Source: Hyphomicrobiales bacterium
GTDB lineage: Bacteria > Pseudomonadota > Alphaproteobacteria > Rhizobiales > Beijerinckiaceae
DNA length: 64,000 nt
Reading direction: 5' to 3'
Assembly: GCA_026400535.1 (NCBI GenBank)
Contig: JAPLOU010000037.1
Span: 78,775 to 142,774 of the forward strand
Below are positions 47,575-55,324 of this stretch, one piece after another. Under the pieces are notes generated by a model. That model saw only the letters and a list, made by a program, of their open reading frames with translations. It had not been told where the DNA came from and did no database searches. The translations under genes and the position numbers were made by a program. Position 1 is the stretch's first letter. Each line of letters begins with the position of its first letter.

Positions 47575-48456
47575 CTACAGCCGGTAGACCCGGCATGCCG
47601 TGTCGTGGAAAATCTCTGTCTGGTCAGCTTCGCTGAGGCTGGCCGCAGCTTGCCGATGCGCGCCGATCAAGGCGCCGTAGCCGGTCCAGAGCTTCTCGAT
47701 CGGAAAATTCGAGCCATAGAGGCAGCGGGTGGCGCCAAACAGGCGCACCGTCTCAGCCATGAGCCAGCCGATATGCAGCGGATCATTCCGGTGGATGAAG
47801 GTGCCAAAGCCTGACAGCTTCGCCGTGACGTTCGGCTCGTTGGCCAGCAGCGCCATGCCATGCCGCCAGGTCGCGCGCCCTAACGCGCTCAGGTCTTCGA
47901 GCATGCCGGCATGCTGCAGGACAAAGGTCACAGCCGGGCAGGCCCGCGCGAGTTCCGCCGCGCCCGCCATCTGGGACGCGAAGACCTGCAGATCGAATGT
48001 CCATCCGTAATCGGCCAGCCGCGCGACGTTCTTCTGAACCGCGCGGTTGCGGCACAGGTCAGGATCGGCCGCGAAACGGTACAGCGGCGTCTCATGCCAG
48101 TGGAACTGCTGGCGGATGCCGCGCAAGCGCGGATAGCGCGCCAGACGATCGAGCGCCGGACGCACGTCGGGTGCTGTCATGTCGGCGTAGGCGACGACGG
48201 CATGCGGCCAACCGGTTTCGAGTGCGACGCTCTCCACCCAGGCCATCTCAGCCTCGGCGCTCTGCGGCGGCCAGTTGGCCTGCACATAGATGGCCTTCTG
48301 CACCCCGGTGCCCGCGACATCGGCGAGGTATTCCGCCATCGGATAGTCGCGGCGGATCGGCTCATAGCCTCCGAAGATGCGCGGCTCAATCGGCCCCATC
48401 AGCCAAGGCAGGTCGGCCTGTCGCCAGATGTGGACATGGGCGTCGACGATCCTCAT
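47575..48456 (-). CDS. Amidohydrolase-family protein
   Basis: MRIVDAHVHIWRQADLPWLMGP ... YVQANWPPQSAEAEMAWVE ... LRGIRQQFHW ... LYGSNFPIEKLW. Confidence 0.87.
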   Translation of the reverse strand: MRIVDAHVHIWRQADLPWLMGPIEPRIFGGYEPIRRDYPMAEYLADVAGTGVQKAIYVQANWPPQSAEAEMAWVESVALETGWPHAVVAYADMTAPDVRPALDRLARYPRLRGIRQQFHWHETPLYRFAADPDLCRNRAVQKNVARLADYGWTFDLQVFASQMAGAAELARACPAVTFVLQHAGMLEDLSALGRATWRHGMALLANEPNVTAKLSGFGTFIHRNDPLHIGWLMAETVRLFGATRCLYGSNFPIEKLWTGYGALIGAHRQAAASLSEADQTEIFHDTACRVYRL

Positions 48457-49580
48457 GCCGGCACCCGTGCAGGCATACGCTGGCCCTTGGCGAAGCCGAG
48501 GACTTCCGCGGCGATCGCTTGAGGCGTTGCGCCATTGCCGAGCCGGTCGATCAGCGGCAGGATCGCCTTCAGCGCGCCGGTCTCGGCGCGGTAGGCGCGG
48601 TCTGCCGCCAGCGGTGTCAGCCACAGCACCGACCAGGCAAGGCGATGAAGGCGTTCCATGGCGGAAACCAGCGCCTCGGGTCCGCCCCGTTCCAGCCCAT
48701 CTGACAGCACCACGACCAGCGCGCCCCGCGCGAAACCGGCAAAGCGGGGCACCGACAGGAAGACCTGCAAGGCTTCGCCGAGCCGCGTGCCGCCATCCCA
48801 GTCGGCCACCAGCCCTGACGCCAGATCGAGCGCCTGCTCCCGGCTGCGATGCTGCAGCGCCCGGGTGACGCGGGTGAGGCGCGTGCCGAGCGTGAACACC
48901 TCGACCTGATCGGCAGCCTGCACCAGCGCATGACCGAGCCTCAGCACTCCATCGGTTCCTGCCTTCATGGACCCCGACACATCGATCAGCAGCAGCACGC
49001 GACGCTGGCGCATCCGGCGAGTGCGACGCGGCAACGACGTGATCTCGCCATCCTTGCGCATCATCTCGCGGAAGGCGCGGCGAGGGTCGGCGAGGCGGCC
49101 TTTGCCGCCCTTCATGTGCCGCGCGCGCCGGCGCGGCAGGGCTGCGGGCACGGCGCGGGCGAAAGCGCGCAAGGCCTCGTTCTCATCACCCTCGAAGCGG
49201 CGGACGAACAGGCGCTCGGCCACCGAAGCTGCTGCGCCGGATGGGTCTTCCTCGCCGGCATCCGGCATCACCTCGAATTCACCGCCATCATAGGCAGAGG
49301 GCATGTCCTCGGGCTCGCCGAAGGCTTCCGCCGGGAGGGTGCGTCCTAGGAAAGCCGCGTCGAACAGCGCATCGAACTCCTCGCGGCGTTCGGGGGCGGG
49401 GCCGAGCGTGGCATGGGCGGCGCGGCGGATGTCCATCATGCTGGTCGGTCCAAGCACGCCGACCGCTGCAATCAGTGCTCGGGTCTGCTCGGGCGCCACT
49501 GCAAAGCCCGCCGCGCGCAGGGAATGCGCGAAGGCCATGAAAGGCGCAAGCGGGCGCGGCAGGGCGGCTTCGGCGTTCAT
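48453..49580 (-). CDS. CoxE-like VWA-domain protein
   Basis: RVLLLIDVSGSMKAGTDGVLRLGHALVQAADQVEVFTLGTRLTRVTRAL. Confidence 0.88.
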   Translation of the reverse strand: MNAEAALPRPLAPFMAFAHSLRAAGFAVAPEQTRALIAAVGVLGPTSMMDIRRAAHATLGPAPERREEFDALFDAAFLGRTLPAEAFGEPEDMPSAYDGGEFEVMPDAGEEDPSGAAASVAERLFVRRFEGDENEALRAFARAVPAALPRRRARHMKGGKGRLADPRRAFREMMRKDGEITSLPRRTRRMRQRRVLLLIDVSGSMKAGTDGVLRLGHALVQAADQVEVFTLGTRLTRVTRALQHRSREQALDLASGLVADWDGGTRLGEALQVFLSVPRFAGFARGALVVVLSDGLERGGPEALVSAMERLHRLAWSVLWLTPLAADRAYRAETGALKAILPLIDRLGNGATPQAIAAEVLGFAKGQRMPARVPA

Positions 49581-50458
49581 GCCGCCGTGCCCATCAGGAT
49601 GGCGTCAAGCCGAGGCGCGATGAAGGCAAGGTCGTCCTGATCCTTCAGAACGACGCCGATGGCGCGGGCGAAGGCACGCGGCCAGGGCACGCCCTGCTCA
49701 TTCAGCACGGTGGCAGCCTCGGCCCACTCCACGGTTTCCGCGACGCCGGGCGGCTTGGCCAGCGGCTGTGCACGCAGCTTGCCGACGGCTGCGACGACGC
49801 GGTGGGCGGTGTCCCGCGCCACGATGCTGGCACGCATCATCACGATCTGGGCTTCAAGCGCCGGGTCCGGATAACCGATCCAGTGATAGACGCAGCGGCG
49901 GCGCAAGGCTTCGTGCAGCTCGCGCGTGCGGTTGGACGTGAGGATCACCACGGGGCGCTCCGGGGCCCGAATTGTCCCGCGCTCGGGAATGGAGATGGTG
50001 AAGTCGGAGAGAAACTCCAACAGGAAGGCCTCGAATTCATGGTCCGAGCGGTCGATCTCGTCGATCAGCAGAATGCGGTCGCGCGGGGCTTGCAAGGCCT
50101 GCAACATCGGGCGCGCCACCAGATACTCATCGGCATAAAGATTGACGTAGGATTCTCCCGCCTGCCGGATCGCCAGCATCTGGCGCGGGAAATTCCACTC
50201 GTACATCGCCGCCGACGCGTCGATGCCCTCGTAGCATTGCAGCCTGACAAGCTCGCGCCCAAGCACGGACGCTAAGGCCTTGGCAGCCTCGGTCTTGCCG
50301 ACGCCGGGCGCGCCTTCGAGCAGGAGCGGCTTGCCGAGGACGAGCGCCAGGTAGGCCGCCGTGGCCAGCCCCTCATCGGCGATGTACTGCGCGTCGCGCA
50401 GCGACCGGGCCAACGGCTCCGGCCCCTCAATGCCCATGATGGAGCGGCGGACGGCCAT
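49577..50458 (-). CDS. CoxD-like MoxR AAA+ ATPase
   Basis: LLLEGAPGVGKTEAAKALA ... ILLIDEIDRSDHEFEAFLLEFLSDFTISIPERGTIRA ... VILTSNRTRELHEALRRRCVYHWIGYP. Confidence 0.9.
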   Translation of the reverse strand: MAVRRSIMGIEGPEPLARSLRDAQYIADEGLATAAYLALVLGKPLLLEGAPGVGKTEAAKALASVLGRELVRLQCYEGIDASAAMYEWNFPRQMLAIRQAGESYVNLYADEYLVARPMLQALQAPRDRILLIDEIDRSDHEFEAFLLEFLSDFTISIPERGTIRAPERPVVILTSNRTRELHEALRRRCVYHWIGYPDPALEAQIVMMRASIVARDTAHRVVAAVGKLRAQPLAKPPGVAETVEWAEAATVLNEQGVPWPRAFARAIGVVLKDQDDLAFIAPRLDAILMGTAA

Positions 50459-50460
50459 GC

Positions 50461-51495
50461 TCAGCGCGTCCTTGTAAGGCGCATCTTCGGCCGCGCTCCG
50501 CCATTGGCCCGGATGCCGCGCAGCACCTTTTCGGGCGTGATCGGCAGTTCGTCGATGCGCACTCCAACCGCGTCATAGACTGCGTTGGCGACAGCCGGCA
50601 GCACCGGGTTGGCGCACATTTCGCCCGGCCCCTTGCCGCCAAAAGGGCCATCCGGCGCGGGCCGCTCCAGCACGGAGATGTGGTGCGGGGCCAGATCGCC
50701 CGGACCGGGCATCAGGTAGGTGTTAAAGTCGACCGGGCCATGGCTGCGATCGGGATAGTAGGGTTCCGAGGTTTCCCAAAGCACATGGCTCATGCCCATC
50801 CAGGCGCCGCCGATCAGCTGCTGTTCGACCAGCTTTGGGTTGAGCGCGCGGCCAAGCTCGTAGGCCGATTGCATGTCGAGCACGGTCACTTCGCCAGTCT
50901 CGTCATCGACCTCGACCTCGACAAGCATGGTGGCATGGGCAAAGCACGACACCGGTGTCATCTCTCCGGTGTCGGGATCGACCTCCGAGAGCGGGATCAG
51001 GAATATGCCGCGACCTGACACCGTTCGACCCTGCTTGAACTGCGCTGCCTGACAGGCGGCCATCGTGGTGATGCTGCGCGAGGGCGCACCCTTGACGTGG
51101 ATGTTGCCGCGCCCGTCGGTAACGAGATCGGAAGCGTCGACCTCGAGTTCTTCTGAAGCCGCTTCCAGCATTACGGCGCGGGCTTCCTGAGCGGCCTGAA
51201 TGACCGCATTACCAACCCGGTGCGTGCCGCGCGAGGCGAACGAGCCCATGCAATGCGGGCCGGTGTCGCTGTCGGCGGTGTCGACATAGACATCGGCCAC
51301 GGGGATGCCGAGCGTTTCCGCCGCGATCTGGCGCGTGACCGATTTCATGCCCTGGCCGAGATCGATCGACGACAATGCAACCGTAAACTTGCCATCCGGA
51401 TTGGAATGCACCAGCGCTTGCGAGGGATCGCCGCCAAGGTTCATGCCGATAGGATAGTTGATGGACGCAAAGCCGCGTCCGCGATGCATGGCCAT
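50461..51495 (-). CDS. Xanthine-dehydrogenase-family Mo-cofactor subunit, C-terminal half
   Basis: NYPIGMNLGGDPSQALVHSNPDGKFTVALSSIDLGQGMKSVTRQIAAETLG ... GPFGGKGPGEMCANPVLPAVANAVYDAVGVRIDELPITPEKVL. Confidence 0.9.
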   Translation of the reverse strand: MAMHRGRGFASINYPIGMNLGGDPSQALVHSNPDGKFTVALSSIDLGQGMKSVTRQIAAETLGIPVADVYVDTADSDTGPHCMGSFASRGTHRVGNAVIQAAQEARAVMLEAASEELEVDASDLVTDGRGNIHVKGAPSRSITTMAACQAAQFKQGRTVSGRGIFLIPLSEVDPDTGEMTPVSCFAHATMLVEVEVDDETGEVTVLDMQSAYELGRALNPKLVEQQLIGGAWMGMSHVLWETSEPYYPDRSHGPVDFNTYLMPGPGDLAPHHISVLERPAPDGPFGGKGPGEMCANPVLPAVANAVYDAVGVRIDELPITPEKVLRGIRANGGARPKMRLTRTR

Positions 51496-53159
51496 CAACG
51501 CCTCCTGAAGCCAGACAATGACGAGAACCGGAGCGCGCCATGGCGGGGTGTTTCCGTGGCGGGGGCGGGCGCAGGAGCAGCCGGTTGCGCCGGTGTGACT
51601 GGCTGATAGGCTGGGCCGGCGGGCCGCTGAGGTGCGGGTGCGGTGCTGGCATAGGTCGGCATGGGCGACTGCACCGGCTGCGGGCCGGATTTGTTGCCGC
51701 CCTTCTTGCCGTAGTCACCGGCACGATAGCCGCTGACCGCGCCATTTTGGTCTGTCGCGGTGCGCGAAGGCAAGAGCCCACGCTCACCACCGCCATCAGT
51801 CATCGAGGTGGCCTGACGGGAGGCTGGGGACAACGCTATCCCGCCTTTTTCTGCGACAACCTGACAGCATTCGACCAGTGCACAGTTCTTGGCGACGCGG
51901 CGATGGGCCTTCATGTCGCCGTCTCGGTAGGAATTGAGGATGCGCAGGTCGATGGGGTTGAGGCCCACCGTCTCCGCCACCTTGTCCATGTGCGCCTCGA
52001 TGGCGAAATCGACGCCGGTGATGCCGAATCCGCGCATGGCGGTGGCGGGCGTGCGGTTGGTGTAGACGCAGAACACATCGGCGTAGACATTGGGGATCGT
52101 GTATGGCCCCGGAAGATGCCCTACGCCCTTGATGATCGCGTAGGAGGACAGCCGCGTGTAGGCGCCTGAGTCGAAATAGCCGGTGAACTTGCGCGCGAGG
52201 ATACGCCCGTCGCGCGCCACGCCGTCCTTGATGTACCAGCGCTCGGCTCCGCGCGGGGCGCCGACCTGCATTTCCTCCTCTCGGTCCCAGGCATACTTGC
52301 AGGGCCGGCCGGTGAGCATTGCGCCCAGGATGGCGAGCGGCTCATGCATGCTGTCGACCTTGCCGCCGAATCCGCCGCCCACCGTGCCGCCGACGAAGTG
52401 CAGCCGGCTCGAGGGCATGGTCAGCAGCTTTGCCGCCGTGCCGAGCGAGAAGAACAGCCCTTGGGTCGAGGTGAAGCAGACATAGCGGTCGTTGACTTCG
52501 GGCGCCGCTATCGCCCCGCAGGTCTCGATCGGAGCCTGCTCGATCGGCGACATCTGGTAGCGGCCCTCGACAATGTGGTCGGAGCGGTTGAACGCCTCCT
52601 CGACATCGCCGTAGCGCAGCTTCTGGTGGTCGAACTTGCCGTGATAGATGAACTTGTTGGTCGGATAGACATCGCAGACCACGGGCGCGCCGGGTTTGAT
52701 TGCGTCCTCTACGTCGAGCACATGGGGCAAAACCTCCCACTCGACCTTGACCGTCTTCACCGCTGCGCGCGCCTCAGCCTCGCTTTCGGCGATGACGGCA
52801 GCAACGGGCTCGCCCTTGTAGGCGACCTTGGTTTCGGACAGCACCGGCTCGTCATCGAGGCCGAAATCGAGCAGGCTGAGCAGCGTGTTGAGGTTGCGCG
52901 GCACGTCCTTGCCGAGCAGCACCCGCACAACGCCCGGCATCTTCTCCGCTGCCGAGATGTCGATGCGGCGGATGCGGGCGCGATGGTACGGGCTGCGCAC
53001 GCAGCGGATGTGCAGAAGGCCCTCGAACAGGTGATCGTCGAAATAAGGCGAGCGGCCCGTGACGTGGCCGAGAATGTCCTGGCGGCGGGTCGGCTTGCCG
53101 ATCTCGTTGAGGTTGTCGTCGCGCTCGTTGGCGAAGAACTCCTTGCGGAACTCGATCAT
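51495..53159 (-). CDS. Xanthine-dehydrogenase-family Mo-cofactor subunit, N-terminal half with Pro/Ala-rich C-terminal tail
   Basis: DILGHVTGRSPYFDDHLFEGLLHIRCVRSPYHRARI ... VGGTVGGGFGGKVDSMHEPLAILGAMLTGRP ... ATAMRGFGITGVDFAIE; tail PQPVQSPMPTYASTAPAPQRPAGPAYQPVTPAQPAAPAPAPATETPR. Confidence 0.9.
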   Translation of the reverse strand: MIEFRKEFFANERDDNLNEIGKPTRRQDILGHVTGRSPYFDDHLFEGLLHIRCVRSPYHRARIRRIDISAAEKMPGVVRVLLGKDVPRNLNTLLSLLDFGLDDEPVLSETKVAYKGEPVAAVIAESEAEARAAVKTVKVEWEVLPHVLDVEDAIKPGAPVVCDVYPTNKFIYHGKFDHQKLRYGDVEEAFNRSDHIVEGRYQMSPIEQAPIETCGAIAAPEVNDRYVCFTSTQGLFFSLGTAAKLLTMPSSRLHFVGGTVGGGFGGKVDSMHEPLAILGAMLTGRPCKYAWDREEEMQVGAPRGAERWYIKDGVARDGRILARKFTGYFDSGAYTRLSSYAIIKGVGHLPGPYTIPNVYADVFCVYTNRTPATAMRGFGITGVDFAIEAHMDKVAETVGLNPIDLRILNSYRDGDMKAHRRVAKNCALVECCQVVAEKGGIALSPASRQATSMTDGGGERGLLPSRTATDQNGAVSGYRAGDYGKKGGNKSGPQPVQSPMPTYASTAPAPQRPAGPAYQPVTPAQPAAPAPAPATETPRHGALRFSSLSGFRRR

Positions 53160-53629
53160 GCAAGTCTCCTCGTGTTGGCGGTGGCGAGGATGGCGTCGAT
53201 GATGGGGGCATAGCCGGTGCAGCGGCACAGATTGCCTGAGATGGCCTCGATCACCTCGGCGCGTGTCGGCGACGGGTTGCGGTCGAGGAGCACCTTGGCC
53301 GACATCAGCATGCCGGGCGTGCAATAGCCGCACTGGGCCGCGAAATGCTCCATGAAGGCTTCCTGCAGCGGGTGCACCTTGCCATTGGCGAGGCCCGATG
53401 CGGTCTCGACCTTTCGCCCCTGAACGGCGTCCGCCATGGTGAGGCAGGACAGGTGCGTCTCGCCATCGATGATCACGGTGCAAGCACCGCAGGTGCCCTG
53501 GCCGCAGCCATATTTGGGGCTGAGGTCGCCCACTGCGCGGCGCAGGAATTCGAGGAGGTTGAGGCCTTCCTCTGCGAAGGCGGCCCGTTCGGAGCCGTTG
53601 AGCGTGAACGTCACGGGTATCTTGGCCAT
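53156..53629 (-). CDS. 2Fe-2S subunit of the xanthine-dehydrogenase-family enzyme
   Basis: SPKYGCGQGTCGACTVIIDGETHLSCLTMA ... QCGYCTPGMLMSAKVLLDRNPSPTRAEVIEAISGNLCRCTGY. Confidence 0.95.
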   Translation of the reverse strand: MAKIPVTFTLNGSERAAFAEEGLNLLEFLRRAVGDLSPKYGCGQGTCGACTVIIDGETHLSCLTMADAVQGRKVETASGLANGKVHPLQEAFMEHFAAQCGYCTPGMLMSAKVLLDRNPSPTRAEVIEAISGNLCRCTGYAPIIDAILATANTRRLA

Positions 53630-54438
53630 CAGCCGCGCTCCATCTTTTCAAGCAGCCGCCGGAGATGCGTGCCGGCCACTTCGCGCCGATACCAGGCCGA
53701 GGCCAGAGCATCGGTCGGCGGATCAAGCCCGTCGCCGGCAAGCTGCGCCGCGCGGGCGATGGTCGCTGCATCGAGACTCTGGCCTTCGAGCACGCGCTCG
53801 ACCGCGGAGACGCGGAGCGGGGCCGGTCCCATCGCGCCAAACGCGACGCGCGCGCCGCGAATGCGCCCGCTGTCGCGCGGCAGGTTCACGGCAATCGACA
53901 TGACCGAGACGCCCTTCGGTTTGATGCGGCTGACTTTGACGAAGCCGAAGGCGCGTGGATCGCGCGGCCGGGGCACCTCGATGGATGCGACGATCAGGCT
54001 GGGGCCACCCGATCGGCCACGCTCGCGCAGCAGATCATCAAGTGGCTTGGCACCGCCCTGGCCTGCCAGCACCACACGCGCGCCAAGCGCCAGCAGGGCC
54101 ACCGCGAAATCGCCATAAGGATGGTGGGCAAAAAGGTTGCCCCCGACAGTCGCCATGTTGCGCACCTGCGGGCCGCCGACGGCGCGCGCCACCGGCGCGA
54201 GGAATGGCAGATCGCGGTGCGCCACGATGCGCGCCATGGTGACGCCCGCGCCGATGCTGAAACCATCACCGGTGGCGCGAATCTCCGTGAGGGCCGGGTC
54301 AGCGCTGCGGATGATGCGGCTTGCGGACTCACCGGCATTGACATCGCGCATCACAAGCGTGCCGCCAGCCATGAAGACCGCATCCGGCCCCATGGCGCGG
54401 GCGGCTTCCGCAAGCGTTTTGTAGCTTTCAACCCTCAT
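53629..54438 (-). CDS. FAD-binding subunit of the xanthine-dehydrogenase-family enzyme
   Basis: DAVFMAGGTLVMRDVNAG ... IGAGVTMARIVAHRDLPFLAPVARAVGGPQVRNMATVGGNLFAHHPYGDFAVALLALGARVVL. Confidence 0.93.
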   Translation of the reverse strand: MRVESYKTLAEAARAMGPDAVFMAGGTLVMRDVNAGESASRIIRSADPALTEIRATGDGFSIGAGVTMARIVAHRDLPFLAPVARAVGGPQVRNMATVGGNLFAHHPYGDFAVALLALGARVVLAGQGGAKPLDDLLRERGRSGGPSLIVASIEVPRPRDPRAFGFVKVSRIKPKGVSVMSIAVNLPRDSGRIRGARVAFGAMGPAPLRVSAVERVLEGQSLDAATIARAAQLAGDGLDPPTDALASAWYRREVAGTHLRRLLEKMERG

Positions 54439-54440
54439 GT

Positions 54441-54884
54441 TCAGCCTCCGAGGCCCATATGCGCGCGGATGGCATCAAAGCCGCCCTGATAGATGTTTTC
54501 GGCCACCATCGTCTTCAGCTCCATCTCACGGCCCGGAGGTGTGTCGAAGCGGCTCTCCCAGTGCCAGAAGGTGTGGTCGCCATCGGTGACTGGCGCCAGC
54601 CGGACATGCGCCACATAGTTCAGCAGCGGAACCGGCGTCTCGAACAGGCAGTAGGAAAAGGCCATGTCGGCATCGGACATGGTGAGCAGCAGTTCGCGCA
54701 GCTCGGAACCGTCCTGGAGGTGGAACCGGCGCACGCAGCCGACCTTGTCGGAGGGGTAACCGCGCTCGATGACGCTGTCGGCCACCGCAGGGTGCCACTG
54801 ATCATGCCCGTTGAAATCGCGCAGCACAGCCCAGACCGCCTCGACGGGGGCCTTCAGGACGGTGCTTTTCACGATTCTGACCAT
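54441..54884 (-). CDS. SRPBCC family protein
   Basis: MVRIVKSTVLKAPVEAVWAVLRDFNGHDQWHPAVADSVIERGYPSDKVGCVRRFHLQDGSELRELLLTMSD. Confidence 0.87.
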   Translation of the reverse strand: MVRIVKSTVLKAPVEAVWAVLRDFNGHDQWHPAVADSVIERGYPSDKVGCVRRFHLQDGSELRELLLTMSDADMAFSYCLFETPVPLLNYVAHVRLAPVTDGDHTFWHWESRFDTPPGREMELKTMVAENIYQGGFDAIRAHMGLGG

Positions 54885-54886
54885 GC

Positions 54887-55324
54887 TCAGCCCACCATCT
54901 GCCGCTTGAGCGAGTCAAAACCCGCCTGGAACACGTTGGTGCCGATGCCGGTGACGAGATCGGCGGCCAGTTCCGGTGCGCACTCGAACTCGGCCGTCCA
55001 TTCGATGAAGGTCTTGTCTCCATCGGTGACCGGCGTCAGCCGCACGGTGGCGATGTAGTCTGTCAAAGGCATTGGCGATTCCAGGATCGAGTAGGTGCAG
55101 AACATGTCGTAATCCGACAGCCCAAGCAGCCGCTCACGCAGGTGATCGCCATTCTGCAGATAGAAGTCGCGCACGCAGCCGACCTTGTCGGCAGGTTCGC
55201 CATTCTCGATACGACTTTCGCGCACGGCCGGAACCCAGCGGGGCAGCGCATTGAAGTCACGCACCCTGGCCCAGACCTTGGCGGCCGGGGCATCGATGAC
55301 GGAAGAAACGTAGACGCGTGCCAT
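54887..55324 (-). CDS. SRPBCC family protein, tandem paralogue
   Basis: MARVYVSSVIDAPAAKVWARVRDFNALPRWVPAVRESRIENGEPADKVGCVRDFYLQNGDHLRERLLGLSD. Confidence 0.87.
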   Translation of the reverse strand: MARVYVSSVIDAPAAKVWARVRDFNALPRWVPAVRESRIENGEPADKVGCVRDFYLQNGDHLRERLLGLSDYDMFCTYSILESPMPLTDYIATVRLTPVTDGDKTFIEWTAEFECAPELAADLVTGIGTNVFQAGFDSLKRQMVG

